64,000 bases of DNA from Bacteroidetes bacterium ADurb.Bin145 (lineage in GTDB: Bacteria > Bacteroidota > Bacteroidia > Bacteroidales > VadinHA17). The notes beneath the pieces are model-generated. The model worked only from the letters and a program-made list of their open reading frames with translations. It was not told where the DNA came from and searched no databases. The stretch covers positions 26,382-90,381 of the forward strand of contig MWDJ01000010.1 of assembly GCA_002070505.1 (NCBI GenBank), written 5' to 3'. The position numbers and the translations under genes were made by a program. Below are positions 26,082-35,700 of the stretch, piece after piece. Within the stretch, counting starts at the first letter, position 1; every line of letters begins with the position of its first letter.

Positions 26082-27335
26082 GTGGCTTACCGGACGAACA
26101 AACGAAAGATTATCAACGACCCTGTTTATGGATTCATAAACATTCCGGGCGATCTTATTTTTGATCTCATTGAGAATCCGTGGTTCCAGCGATTGAGGAA
26201 TATAAGGCAGCTTGGCCTGACAAGCTTCGTCTACCCGGGAGCAAACCACAGCAGATTCCAGCATTGTTTAGGAGCCATGCACCTGATGGAGATGGCTATA
26301 AGTACACTTAGATCGAAAGGGACATATATCTCGCCTGAGGAAGAGGAAGCCGTTTTCTGTGCTATTCTCCTGCATGATTCGGGTCACGGACCTTTTTCTC
26401 ATGCTCTTGAAAACTCAATTATTTCAGGAATTACTCATGAAGATCTCTCATTACTGCTTATGAAGGAACTGAATGAGAGATTCGGGGGCAGACTTGAACT
26501 TGCAATTGAGATCTTCAAAGGCAACTATAAAAGAAGATTCCTGCATGATCTCATTGCGGGGCAGATAGATATGGACAGGCTTGATTACCTCCGGAGGGAT
26601 TCGTTCTTCACAGGAGTAATAGAAGGCTCTGTCGGCTCTGACAGGATCATCCGTATGCTTAATGTTGTGAATGATGAACTTGTTGTTGATGAAAAAGGGA
26701 TATATTCACTTGAAAAATTTCTGATCGCCAGGAGACTTATGTACTGGCAGGTATATATGCATAAAACGGTGATCGCTTCAGAAACGCTGCTTGTAAATGT
26801 ACTTAAACGTGCGAAGCAACTTGCATCAGAGGGCAGAGATCTTTACGCAACACCGGCTCTGCGGTTTTTCCTATATAATAGCATCGGACCGGAAGATCTG
26901 CTTCAGGAAGGCACTTTTACACCCGGGTTGATTGCTGCTAATTTCACAAGGCTTGATGACACAGATATCTATGTGGCTGCCAAATACTGGGCTGATGATT
27001 CTGATAAAATCCTTGCCGAACTTGCAGGAAGGCTAATGCAACGAAACCTGTTTGCCGTTGAATTGCAGGACAAACCTTTTTCAGATGAAAGAATTGAAGA
27101 ACTTAAAAGCTCCGCATTAAAGATCCTTGACATAATACCGGAACTGACGGACTATTATATTTTCACTGCCAGTATCTCTAACCTGGCGTACACTCTTGAT
27201 GCCCCTGAAATAAAGATACTTCTCAAATCAGGAAAAATTGCTGATATATCTGAGGTATCAGACATGTGCGACAACAGGTTCATCTCGGAGAAGAATACAA
27301 AATATTTTCTAAGTTATCCTAAAGAATGTCGATAA
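26082..27335 (+). CDS. HD superfamily phosphohydrolase (COG1078 type)
   Basis: 417 residues. The HD metal-binding residues are clear: HSRFQHCLGAMHL, then AILLHDSGHGPFSHALE with the HD pair, and the later Asp in GQIDMDRLDYLRRDS. The N-terminal DPVYGFINIPGDLIFDLIENPWFQRLRNIRQLG is the typical opening of the COG1078/YwfO group, relatives of dNTP triphosphohydrolases and SAMHD1. It probably hydrolyses nucleotides, but the substrate is not shown. It is 15 bases upstream of lpxD in the same direction. This pairing with lipid A genes is common in Bacteroidota, though no functional link is established. Confidence 0.88.
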   Translation: MAYRTNKRKIINDPVYGFINIPGDLIFDLIENPWFQRLRNIRQLGLTSFVYPGANHSRFQHCLGAMHLMEMAISTLRSKGTYISPEEEEAVFCAILLHDSGHGPFSHALENSIISGITHEDLSLLLMKELNERFGGRLELAIEIFKGNYKRRFLHDLIAGQIDMDRLDYLRRDSFFTGVIEGSVGSDRIIRMLNVVNDELVVDEKGIYSLEKFLIARRLMYWQVYMHKTVIASETLLVNVLKRAKQLASEGRDLYATPALRFFLYNSIGPEDLLQEGTFTPGLIAANFTRLDDTDIYVAAKYWADDSDKILAELAGRLMQRNLFAVELQDKPFSDERIEELKSSALKILDIIPELTDYYIFTASISNLAYTLDAPEIKILLKSGKIADISEVSDMCDNRFISEKNTKYFLSYPKECR

Positions 27336-27350
27336 ATAAAAAATCAGATC

Positions 27351-28388
27351 ATGGAATTTTCTGCTGCTACAATTGCCGGATTTCTTAAAGGAGAAATCGA
27401 AGGGGATCCTGAAACGGTTGTCCATACTATAGCAAAAATTGAAGAAGGTCATCAGGGAGCTCTCTCATTTCTGGCCAATCCAAAATATGAACATTTCATA
27501 TACTCAACCAAATCTTCGATCGTATTGGTTAATAAAAACTTTGTACCTTCTTCAAAAGTTGAAGCCACGCTTATCAGGGTGGAAAATGCCTACGAAGCAT
27601 TTGCCTCTCTGCTGAGGCTTGTTGATCAGTCGCGTCCAAGGAAGAAGGGGATTCATCCGACAGCTGTAATTGAACAGACAGCATCAGTCGGGAAGGATGT
27701 TTATATTGGCCCTTATTCATACATCGGTGAAAATTGCATTATCGGTGATAATTGTTCCATATATCCCCAGGTTTATATCGGCGACAATACTAAAATAGGT
27801 TCAGGATGTACTATTAATCCCGGAGTGAAGATTTACCATGATTGTATCCTTGGAGAAGGGTGTATCATTCATGCTGGAACTGTCATAGGAAGTGACGGAT
27901 TTGGATTCGCACCGCAGTCCGAAACTGAATTCATGAAAATACCCCAGCTCGGGAATGTCGTTATTGAGGACCATGTTGAAATCGGTGCAAATGCAGCAAT
28001 TGACAGGGCAACAATGGGATCAACTATAATCCGTAAAGGTGTAAAGCTTGACAACCTTATACAAATCGGTCATAATGTCGAGGTTGGAGAGAACACGGTA
28101 ATGGCTGCACAGACCGGGATAGCCGGATCCAGCAAGGTCGGAAGGAATTGTATGTTTGCCGGACAGGTTGGAATTGCCGGGCACTTAACAATAGCCGACG
28201 GGACCAAGCTCGGAGCTCAGGCCGGAGTGGCAGGGAATATTAAAAATGAAAATTCAATATTTACCGGATATCCTGCAATTGATCACAGGAATTTCCTCAA
28301 GTCATCTGTAATTTTTAAAAATCTCCCTGAATTGAAAATGAAACTAGACGCCCTGGAGAAAACCATTGAATCTTTAAAAATCAAATGA
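27351..28388 (+). CDS. lpxD: UDP-3-O-(3-hydroxyacyl)glucosamine N-acyltransferase LpxD
   Basis: 345 residues, the family's length. An N-terminal uridine-binding domain (1-100, [21 protein letters not shown]) precedes a left-handed beta-helix of hexapeptide repeats ([20 protein letters not shown] onward). The catalytic His lies in [11 protein letters not shown] at about residue 240. A C-terminal helix follows ([16 protein letters not shown]). It adds the second 3-hydroxyacyl chain during lipid A synthesis, using acyl-ACP. Second gene of the cluster, 15 bases after the HD gene; a 95-base gap follows before lpxC/fabZ. Confidence 0.95.
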   Translation: MEFSAATIAGFLKGEIEGDPETVVHTIAKIEEGHQGALSFLANPKYEHFIYSTKSSIVLVNKNFVPSSKVEATLIRVENAYEAFASLLRLVDQSRPRKKGIHPTAVIEQTASVGKDVYIGPYSYIGENCIIGDNCSIYPQVYIGDNTKIGSGCTINPGVKIYHDCILGEGCIIHAGTVIGSDGFGFAPQSETEFMKIPQLGNVVIEDHVEIGANAAIDRATMGSTIIRKGVKLDNLIQIGHNVEVGENTVMAAQTGIAGSSKVGRNCMFAGQVGIAGHLTIADGTKLGAQAGVAGNIKNENSIFTGYPAIDHRNFLKSSVIFKNLPELKMKLDALEKTIESLKIK

Positions 28389-28483
28389 TCATGATCTCCT
28401 CTGAAATAAAAGTATGGGTGTTATTTCACTTGGAGAATAATTTTTATTTTTTTTGTACCTGAAAAAACAAATACCTCATTCTG

Positions 28484-29881
28484 ATGAGTGAAAAACAAAG
28501 AACCCTGGCAAAAGAAGTCACTCTTAGCGGAAAGGGATTGCATAGCGGAGTCAATGTTACAATTACTTTTAAGCCTGCTCCTGCAAATCATGGATATAAA
28601 TTCTGCAGGACTGATCTTCCTGACAAACCTGTAATAGACGCGCTGGCCGAGAATGTTTCAGATACTTCCAGAGGAACAACCCTTTTGCAGGGTAATGCTT
28701 CCGTTTCCACAGTAGAACACGTGCTGGCTGCACTTCACGGGTTACAGGTTGATAATGCGCTGATTGAGCTCAACGGGCCTGAAGCCCCGATAATGGGTGG
28801 AGGTGCCTGGGCTTTTACAAAAGCCATCAAGGAAGCCGGATTCATTGAACATAAAGAGGAAAGAAATTATTTTGTTGTAAAGCAGAAAATAGCTTTTTCT
28901 GACGAAGAACATGGAGTCGACCTGATCATTTACCCGGATGACCATTTAAGCATTAATGTCCTGATAGATTATAATTCAAGGATTCTTGGAAATCAGTATG
29001 CCATACTGGATTCTATTAATGATTTTGAGGAAGAGATTGCAAGGAGCAGGACTTTTGTCTTTTTTCATGAGCTTGAGCCTCTTTACAATATGGGTCTTAT
29101 AAGAGGTGGTGACCTTGATAACGCCATAGTTATAATGGAAAAAGAAGTGGACCAGTCTGAAATAGACAGGATCGCTAAATTATTCAACAGGCCGGGTATT
29201 AACTCTCATAAGGCAGGAATTCTGAATAACACCGAACTCCGTTATCCAAATGAACCGGCCAGGCATAAGCTTCTTGATATTATGGGCGACCTTGCACTTG
29301 TCGGTCATCCGATAAAAGGGAAGGTTGTTGCTACTCGTCCGGGTCATTATGCCAATACACGTCTTGCAAAGATCATGAGGCAGGAAATGAAAAAAGCATT
29401 GTCAAAAAGAAATATCCCTGCCTACGATCCTTCACAACCGCCGGTTTATACAATAGAGGATATCAAAAAACGACTGCCTCACAGACAGCCCTTTCTGCTG
29501 GTTGATAAAATAATCTCCCTTGATGAAAATACAGTGGTGGGGATAAAGAATGTAACCTACAATGAACCATTTTTTCAGGGACATTTCCCGAATGAACCGG
29601 TAATGCCCGGAGTACTCCTTGTCGAGGCTCTGGCTCAAACCGGAGGATTGCTGATATTAAGCAATGTAGAAGAGCCTGAAACATACTCCACGTATTTCCT
29701 TAAGATAGATAAGCTTAAGTTCAAGCAAAAAGTCGTTCCGGGTGATACAGTGATCCTCAAGATGGAACTTATAGAACCTCTGCGCCGGGGAATTGTCTCA
29801 ATGTACGGACAGGCTTTTGTGGATAATAAGCTGGTAGTTGAAGGAGAAATGGTGGCACAGGTAATAAAGAAAAACAAATAA
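28484..29881 (+). CDS. lpxC/fabZ: Bifunctional UDP-3-O-acyl-GlcNAc deacetylase / 3-hydroxyacyl-ACP dehydratase
   Basis: 465 residues carrying two enzymes. Residues 1 to about 305 are LpxC: VEHVLAALHGLQVDNALIEL and RHKLLDIMGDLALVGHPIKG supply the zinc-binding His and Asp residues, and NSHKAGILNN belongs to the active site. Residues about 320-465 are FabZ: RLPHRQPFLLVDKI and HFPNEPVMPGVLLVEALAQTGG carry its catalytic His and Glu. LpxC performs the committed step of lipid A synthesis, while FabZ dehydrates 3-hydroxyacyl-ACP for fatty acid synthesis, so the two draw on the same acyl-ACP pool. The fusion is a well-known mark of Bacteroidota. The next gene, lpxA, begins 7 bases downstream. Confidence 0.96.
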   Translation: MSEKQRTLAKEVTLSGKGLHSGVNVTITFKPAPANHGYKFCRTDLPDKPVIDALAENVSDTSRGTTLLQGNASVSTVEHVLAALHGLQVDNALIELNGPEAPIMGGGAWAFTKAIKEAGFIEHKEERNYFVVKQKIAFSDEEHGVDLIIYPDDHLSINVLIDYNSRILGNQYAILDSINDFEEEIARSRTFVFFHELEPLYNMGLIRGGDLDNAIVIMEKEVDQSEIDRIAKLFNRPGINSHKAGILNNTELRYPNEPARHKLLDIMGDLALVGHPIKGKVVATRPGHYANTRLAKIMRQEMKKALSKRNIPAYDPSQPPVYTIEDIKKRLPHRQPFLLVDKIISLDENTVVGIKNVTYNEPFFQGHFPNEPVMPGVLLVEALAQTGGLLILSNVEEPETYSTYFLKIDKLKFKQKVVPGDTVILKMELIEPLRRGIVSMYGQAFVDNKLVVEGEMVAQVIKKNK

Positions 29882-29888
29882 AACGGAA

Positions 29889-30665
29889 ATGATCTCAAAC
29901 TTAGCTTATGTGCATCCCGATGCACAACTCGAAGGAAATGTGAACGTTGAACCATTCGCTTACATTGCAGGTAATGTTGTAATCGGAGAAGGTACATGGG
30001 TGGGCCCGAATGCAACAGTAATGAGCGGGGCCCGTATCGGAAAAAACTGCAGGATATTCCCGTCCGCAGTAATATCAGCAATACCTCAGGATCTTAAATT
30101 CAGGGGAGAAGAAACAACAGCTGAAATAGGCGACAGAACAACGATCAGGGAAGGGGCTACTGTAAACCGTGGAACGGCAGCTGTCGGGAAAACAGTTGTA
30201 GGGAACGACTGCCTGCTGATGGCCTATTCACATACCGGCCATGACTGCAGGATCGGTAACAATTGTATAATTGGTAATAATAGCGGGCTGGCCGGCGAAG
30301 TAAAAGTCGACGACTGGGCTATTCTCAGTGCCGGTACACTGGTTCATCAGTTTACCAGGATCGGGGCCCATGTTATGATTGGTGGGGGAGCAAAGGTGAG
30401 AACTGATGTGCCACCTTACATCAAAGCCGACAGGGATCCGCTATGCTATCTTGGATTGAATACCGTTGGCCTTACAAGAAGAGGCTTTGAAAAAGAAAGG
30501 ATTGATGAGATCCATGATATCTACAGGGTCATTTACCAGAATAACATGAATTTTACCCAGGCTCTGGATTTCATTGAAAAGAACTTCAGACAATCCACTG
30601 ACAGGGATTATATCATAGAATTCATAAAGAATTCCGAAAGGGGAGTAATCAGAGGCCCCAGGTGA
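29889..30665 (+). CDS. lpxA: Acyl-ACP--UDP-N-acetylglucosamine O-acyltransferase LpxA
   Basis: 258 residues of hexapeptide-repeat beta-helix with the family opening SNLAYVHPDAQLEGNVNVEPFAYI. The catalytic His is in MAYSHTGHDCRIGNNCI (about residue 120). A C-terminal helical domain (RRGFEKERIDEIHDIYRVIY) completes the fold. It performs the first acylation of UDP-GlcNAc in lipid A synthesis. Last gene of the plus-strand lipid A cluster; it ends 5 bases before the convergent YccF gene, with no terminator hairpin between them. Confidence 0.95.
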   Translation: MISNLAYVHPDAQLEGNVNVEPFAYIAGNVVIGEGTWVGPNATVMSGARIGKNCRIFPSAVISAIPQDLKFRGEETTAEIGDRTTIREGATVNRGTAAVGKTVVGNDCLLMAYSHTGHDCRIGNNCIIGNNSGLAGEVKVDDWAILSAGTLVHQFTRIGAHVMIGGGAKVRTDVPPYIKADRDPLCYLGLNTVGLTRRGFEKERIDEIHDIYRVIYQNNMNFTQALDFIEKNFRQSTDRDYIIEFIKNSERGVIRGPR

Positions 30666-30670
30666 TATAA

Positions 30671-31048
30671 TCATTTAATCCTTACAATATCCCGTCCGAA
30701 AGGACTGAGCGCAAGAGATGTAAGCTTGAAATGCTGCAATCCGAAAGGTATCCCTATAATTGTGATATACAGGATCAATCCGATAATTGCATGAGTAAGG
30801 GCTATCCAGATACCTCCGAAAAGGAGCCAGATTACATTCATCAGGATATATAAGCAGCCCGATGACCTTGACTGAACCCGCGACTCACGGCCGAATGGCC
30901 ATATAGCAAGCCACGACATTTTAAAAGTCTGAAGACCGAATGGTATCCCGATAATTGTTATCATCAGGGCAAGGGTACCTATCATATACTCGACAGCAAT
31001 GACAATACCTCCAAGAATCAGCCATAAAAGGTTTCCGATTATTTTCAT
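30671..31048 (-). CDS. YccF domain-containing membrane protein
   Basis: 125 residues made of two similar halves, each with a hydrophobic helix and the repeated motif GIPFGLQTFKMSWLAIWPFGRE / GIPFGLQHFKLTSLALSPFGRD. This internal duplication is the YccF signature. E. coli YccF is an inner-membrane protein of unknown role. It starts 6 bases after the MuiA-like gene on the same strand, so the two are likely co-transcribed. Confidence 0.88.
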   Translation of the reverse strand: MKIIGNLLWLILGGIVIAVEYMIGTLALMITIIGIPFGLQTFKMSWLAIWPFGRESRVQSRSSGCLYILMNVIWLLFGGIWIALTHAIIGLILYITIIGIPFGLQHFKLTSLALSPFGRDIVRIK

Positions 31049-31054
31049 TTCATT

Positions 31055-32677
31055 TTATTCAAGGATCACAGTCTTTTCTTTTGGATATCTGACAGAGTAG
31101 GTAAGAATGATTCTTTTTGTCTCCTGCGGTTTAATCTCCAGATCCCACTTGACGATCCCGGTCCTTGAATTTAATTGTCCTCCGGTGAGCTCAGTTGCAT
31201 CAACAGTTATTCCGCTGTTTGATGATATAGGGATCTGATCATACAGGGCAATTTTGATAGGACCAGGTTTGTTGTTCCTTATTGTAGTAAGGAATGAGTA
31301 TATTTCCGTTTTGTTCGAACCAAGTACCTTTCTGCTTGTGAAATCCTTCTGTTTCTCTCTTTTCACAAGGATGCTGTTATCTGTTCCAAGCGAGATCTGA
31401 AGCGAATCAGTAAGCTGATTCACGTTCAGGAAAGACTTGCCGACAAAGCTGTTTTCAAAATACAGGGTAGCTTCGCCGCTCATAAGGCTTTGTTCTGCCC
31501 AGTTGGTGATTTCACCAGTAAGATATGCCAGCGTGGACAGCTTTGGAATAGTAACATATTTATAGTCAGCAGGAGACGATGTACGCTGTATTTCAATGGT
31601 CTGTATCTTCCCATCTGAGGCTATTGAGTAAGGAATGGCAACGTCAAAAGTAACAGTTGTTTCTCCCACCTGCTTTCCGACGATCATTGGTGCAGCTTCA
31701 ATTTGTTTAATTACTGAACTTTCCCTGGCATCCATCTCCATCATTACAGGAGCCTCACTTTTTCTCACTCCGGAAACAGCTCCCCTCAGAACAATTCCCG
31801 GGGAGGGAGGCGTGTAATAATCAATGAACCACGGATCCAGTTTGGGGACATCCCCTGAAATCCAGGGGGAGGCGTTCGAAAAACTTAGTTTAACATTTTT
31901 CCATTCAGTTCCCGTACTCTGAAATACATTAGCTTTATAAAGGATGTTGACAGGTTTGGTAATATCATCGACCCTGATATCATATGAGGGATACCATCCT
32001 GCATTGTTAACTACATAGCTGAAAGACAGCTTCCCTGCAACAGGTTTAGATGAAGTCGCTGTTACTGATATTTCTCCCGAAGGCAGTTGCTGCTTTCCGG
32101 TTCTGTCGGAAATCTGTTTCTGAAGTGCCGCAATCTGTTTCTCGTAATCTTTTATAAGCCTGTTCTTCTTCAGAACAGTTATTGTAACCTGTTCCATATT
32201 ATTTGTATAAAGATCCATTACATTCTTCAGCTGATCAGTACTGAATGCGGTCTCCTTGGCAACAAGAACAGCCCTGTTGGCTACGAGGAAAGCTTCTTTC
32301 TCTTTAAGGACGCTTATAGCGGCTTTCTCATCTTCAGCCTTAATCTGCAAGGCTTCAATCTGATTTCTGACCGACTTTATTTCCGGCAGTTCCTCGAGGT
32401 TCTCAAGATAATTATTCTGGTGGTTAACCCCCATTATTGTGAATTCCCCGTAACCTTTTACCTGGATGCTTTGCACATCAATATACGGAGACAAACCTCC
32501 GAGTTTGAACACGGTACTGCCGGAAGGGATGTCAATAGTAGCTTCGTGAAAGAGCTGTGCACGGTCGGGATATACAGTGACACGAGACAATGTTGCTTTT
32601 ATATCTTTCTCATTATCAGCAGATGAATACTGTAAAAATGATATGAGAAAAGAAAGTGAAATAATAAATTCTTTCAT
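31055..32677 (-). CDS. Mucoidy inhibitor MuiA family protein (DUF4140/DUF4139)
   Basis: 540 residues. Signal peptide ends near residue 20 (LQYSSA). The N-terminal DUF4140 domain (VTVYPDRAQLFHEATIDIPSGS) is followed by a coiled coil (about 85-195, with KNRLIKDYEKQIAALQKQIS). The DUF4139 region comes next, with VVNNAGWYPSYDIRVDD and the C-terminal VKWDLEIKPQETKRIILTYSVRYPK. The name derives from a plasmid gene that reduces mucoidy when cloned; the biochemical role is not known. A mid-protein segment GIVLRGAVSGVRKSE is unusual for its Gly-rich linker look. Probably periplasmic or surface exposed, co-transcribed with yccF. Confidence 0.85.
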   Translation of the reverse strand: MKEFIISLSFLISFLQYSSADNEKDIKATLSRVTVYPDRAQLFHEATIDIPSGSTVFKLGGLSPYIDVQSIQVKGYGEFTIMGVNHQNNYLENLEELPEIKSVRNQIEALQIKAEDEKAAISVLKEKEAFLVANRAVLVAKETAFSTDQLKNVMDLYTNNMEQVTITVLKKNRLIKDYEKQIAALQKQISDRTGKQQLPSGEISVTATSSKPVAGKLSFSYVVNNAGWYPSYDIRVDDITKPVNILYKANVFQSTGTEWKNVKLSFSNASPWISGDVPKLDPWFIDYYTPPSPGIVLRGAVSGVRKSEAPVMMEMDARESSVIKQIEAAPMIVGKQVGETTVTFDVAIPYSIASDGKIQTIEIQRTSSPADYKYVTIPKLSTLAYLTGEITNWAEQSLMSGEATLYFENSFVGKSFLNVNQLTDSLQISLGTDNSILVKREKQKDFTSRKVLGSNKTEIYSFLTTIRNNKPGPIKIALYDQIPISSNSGITVDATELTGGQLNSRTGIVKWDLEIKPQETKRIILTYSVRYPKEKTVILE

Positions 32678-32721
32678 AATACTTTATTAACTGATTGAAT
32701 GATAAAGTTAAGATTTTTATT

Positions 32722-32752
32722 CTATGTATCCATTTTAGAAATAGATACATAG
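32722..32752. promoter_or_regulatory. Inverted repeat upstream of the MuiA-like gene
   Basis: Nine-base arms CTATGTATC / GATACATAG with a 13-base loop, 45 bases before the MuiA-like start codon and 69 bases past the end of the DUF1646 gene on the same strand. Neither side has a strong T-tract, so an operator is as likely as a terminator. Confidence 0.35.
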
Positions 32753-32820
32753 TTTATTCTCCCATAGGGGAAAACAGACAAGACCTGAACAATTTAAAAG
32801 ATCAGCCTTTTCAGTCAGTA

Positions 32821-33894
32821 TTAAAAAACAAACAGGATAATGTAATAAACTACCAATAGGATCAAACCAAAGGGGGCAGCCAGTTTTGCCCATGCTTTGC
32901 TTCCGATCTTAAGCTTGCCTGCTGCAATTATGTTTGGAATATTTCCGGGGATCAGCATACCTCCGCTTATGAGGAGTCCCATCAGCATAGCCCTGATCTG
33001 GAGGATACCCATTTTTGGAGTTATCTCGGCTGCTGTCAGTGTTGCATTATCAAGAACCGCAGATATAGTATTTATCCAATAAAGTACTTGCGGACTTACC
33101 CTTGGCATAAGGTAATCGACAACAGGTGAAAATCCTTTAGCCAGTAATTCAAGCGCCATAATGAAGAGAAAAACCTTTCCTGACCTTATCAAAACATCCT
33201 TATATGTTTCAGATTTTTCTGCTTCAAGAGTGTCACAAGTTGAAGGATTCCTTTTAGAATAATATGAACCAGTGAGTGCACAGAATAAGACACCGGGGAT
33301 AACGTAAACTGCAAGATTCCTTATCAGGAAGAAAAAATCGGCGTTATAAGGCTCTCCTTTCAGTCTGCTGACAGCTATTGTTGAAAGAGGTTCACCGACA
33401 GGTGTAAGTACGGCACCCAAACCGATTGAAAAACAGGAAAAAATAACAATCGTCGTTTCTGTTTTTTTGTCGAGTCTGAGGGCAGAAATTATTTCCACAA
33501 GGACCAGTGCTGCAATGATTGCAGTAATGACTGAAGATAAAAGACCAAGAAGAAAAACAAGCAGGAAAACGAACAATTTAAGTCCTAGTTTCTGTTCAAG
33601 GCTTCTCGTTACAGATTTTATTTTCTGTGATAATAAAATGAAGAGTATTCCTGCAATCAAAACCACCTCAACAATGGGGTGCTTCGGACTAACAGGTGAA
33701 AGAGCGGCAGTCTTAATAACTTCAAAACTCCAGAGTTGTGAAATTGTGACGGCAAGCACTCCCATCACAAACAGGAAAGCTTCCAGATTGTGTTCAATTT
33801 TTTTTATAAGAAATGGCAGCGTAAGAACGCACAGTAATATAAATCCTAATCCGGCAATAATGAACGTTCCAGGCAAGCTTACGGATGTTTCCAT
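32821..33894 (-). CDS. DUF1646 family membrane transporter-like protein
   Basis: 357 residues with about ten hydrophobic helices. The motif SIGLGAVLTPVGEPLSTIAVSRL and the second-half LDNATLTAAEITP together with LLISGGMLIPGNIPNIIAAGKLKIGS are those of DUF1646, a relative of ArsB/CitM-like ion transporters in which two such motifs form the substrate site. The transported ion is not known. It is an isolated minus-strand gene divergent from sufB. Confidence 0.82.
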   Translation of the reverse strand: METSVSLPGTFIIAGLGFILLCVLTLPFLIKKIEHNLEAFLFVMGVLAVTISQLWSFEVIKTAALSPVSPKHPIVEVVLIAGILFILLSQKIKSVTRSLEQKLGLKLFVFLLVFLLGLLSSVITAIIAALVLVEIISALRLDKKTETTIVIFSCFSIGLGAVLTPVGEPLSTIAVSRLKGEPYNADFFFLIRNLAVYVIPGVLFCALTGSYYSKRNPSTCDTLEAEKSETYKDVLIRSGKVFLFIMALELLAKGFSPVVDYLMPRVSPQVLYWINTISAVLDNATLTAAEITPKMGILQIRAMLMGLLISGGMLIPGNIPNIIAAGKLKIGSKAWAKLAAPFGLILLVVYYIILFVF

Positions 33895-34038
33895 ATATAA
33901 TATTTTTTAAAATCAGGAGCGCAATATATATAAAAATTATTATTTGGGATCAGACTTTTACTGTACGATCAATAAAAGTGTGATGGATCAGATCTACTTG
34001 TTCATTCTTCCCCCGTTTTTAATGATTGTATTTTTTTT

Positions 34039-34046
34039 TACTTTTG
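34039..34046 (+). promoter_or_regulatory. Probable -7 element upstream of sufB
   Basis: TACTTTTG matches TAnnTTTG exactly. No TTG lies at the expected distance (only a T-rich stretch at 34015-34020), so it is a partial promoter match. If used, the leader would be about 80 bases. Confidence 0.4.
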
Positions 34047-34132
34047 TAATCTTTATTTAGATTAAATTTAACCAACAAATCAGGCTGATTAATTGTTTAT
34101 CCGGAAGGTTAAGCTATTTCTAGGTTATTTAA

Positions 34133-35581
34133 ATGGAAAAAGATCAAAACAAGATAATAGGCGAAGCTACTTCAGGGGAATATAAATACGGATTTTATTC
34201 TGATATTGAGGTTGATGCCATACCTAAGGGGCTTAATGAAGACATCATCAGAACGATATCGCTGAAAAAAGGAGAACCTGACTGGCTCCTGGATTTCCGG
34301 CTTAAAGCATTCCGTCACTGGCAGACAATGAAGATGCCTGAGTGGGCGAATCTTAAAATATCACCGATTGATTATCAGGAAATTATCTATTATTCTGCTC
34401 CAAAAAAGATATCACCATCTGACGATCCGCAGGAGATTGATCCTGAACTGAAGAAAACTTTCGATAAGCTCGGGATCCCCCTCGAAGAACAGAAACATCT
34501 GGCAGGTTTTGCCGTGGATGCTGTAATGGATTCAGTATCAGTTAAAACCACTTTCAGAGAGACTCTTGCGGAATCAGGCATTATCTTCTGTTCCTTCAGT
34601 GATGCAGTAAGAGAGTATCCTGATCTTGTGAAGCGATATCTCGGAACAGTAGTTCCCTATACTGACAATTTCTTTGCCTCACTCAATTCAGCTGTCTTCA
34701 GTGACGGTTCTTTCTGCTATATACCGAAAGGTGTTCGCTGCCCTATGGAATTATCAACCTATTTCAGGATAAATGCAGCTAACACGGGGCAGTTTGAACG
34801 AACACTCCTTGTTGCTGATGAGGAAGCCTATGTGAGTTACCTTGAAGGTTGTACAGCTCCGATGAGGGACGAGAACCAGCTTCATGCTGCTATTGTCGAG
34901 ATCATCGCTGAAAACAATGCTGAAGTGAAATATTCCACGGTTCAGAACTGGTACCCTGGTGATAAGGATGGCCGGGGCGGGATATTCAACTTTGTCACTA
35001 AAAGAGGTATGTGCCGGGGAGAAAATTCAAAAATATCCTGGACACAGATTGAAACAGGGTCCGCCATTACGTGGAAGTATCCTTCATGCATACTGAGGGG
35101 AGATAATTCAACAGGGGAATTTTATTCGGTTGCAGTGACTAATAATTTCCAGCAGGCTGATACCGGTACGAAGATGATTCATATAGGAAAGAATACTAAA
35201 AGTACAATAGTTTCAAAGGGTATCTCCGCCGGTTATGGTCAGAACAGCTACAGGGGACTTGTAAAAGTACTTAAAAATGCAACTGGTGCAAGGAACTTTT
35301 CCCAGTGTGATTCACTTCTTCTCGGTGATAAATGCGGTGCTCACACCTTCCCTTATATTGAGGTCGATAATCAGACCGCGATCGTGGAACATGAGGCCAC
35401 AACATCAAAAATTGGTGAGGACCAGATCTTTTATTGTAACCAGAGGGGAATATCAACTGAGGATGCAATCGGACTTATAGTTAACGGCTATGCCCGTGAA
35501 GTAATAAATAAACTCCCTATGGAATTTGCTGTTGAGGCTCAGAAGCTGTTGCAGATAAGCCTGGAAGGGAGTGTGGGGTGA
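34133..35581 (+). CDS. sufB: Fe-S cluster assembly scaffold protein SufB
   Basis: 482 residues, the usual SufB length. Landmarks: the N-terminal [73 protein letters not shown], and the C-terminal [19 protein letters not shown] with the scaffold Cys. It forms the SufBC2D complex on which Fe-S clusters are built. First gene of sufBCDSE; the 119-base gap to sufC is unusually long for this operon and contains repeat-like DNA. Cytoplasmic. Identification is firm. Confidence 0.96.
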   Translation: MEKDQNKIIGEATSGEYKYGFYSDIEVDAIPKGLNEDIIRTISLKKGEPDWLLDFRLKAFRHWQTMKMPEWANLKISPIDYQEIIYYSAPKKISPSDDPQEIDPELKKTFDKLGIPLEEQKHLAGFAVDAVMDSVSVKTTFRETLAESGIIFCSFSDAVREYPDLVKRYLGTVVPYTDNFFASLNSAVFSDGSFCYIPKGVRCPMELSTYFRINAANTGQFERTLLVADEEAYVSYLEGCTAPMRDENQLHAAIVEIIAENNAEVKYSTVQNWYPGDKDGRGGIFNFVTKRGMCRGENSKISWTQIETGSAITWKYPSCILRGDNSTGEFYSVAVTNNFQQADTGTKMIHIGKNTKSTIVSKGISAGYGQNSYRGLVKVLKNATGARNFSQCDSLLLGDKCGAHTFPYIEVDNQTAIVEHEATTSKIGEDQIFYCNQRGISTEDAIGLIVNGYAREVINKLPMEFAVEAQKLLQISLEGSVG

Positions 35582-35599
35582 AAAGTTTGACTGGTTTTC

Positions 35600-35698
35600 A
35601 TTCACCCTTTGAAGGGGGTTTGGGGGGATGTTCTCAGTGAAGTTATAGAGGTTGAATAGGTTGAAAGAGTTGAGAAAGTTTAAGAAGTTTTAAGAATA
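35600..35698. repeat. Repeat-like spacer between sufB and sufC
   Basis: The spacer starts with a CCCTTTGAAGGGGG-type G-rich motif (35605-35630). It continues into a tract of degenerate GTTGAA/GTTGAG units (about 35646-35695) of the same kind as the microsatellite inside the RND gene. Nothing in it codes for protein, and it interrupts an otherwise tightly packed operon. Confidence 0.5.
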
Positions 35699-35700
35699 AT

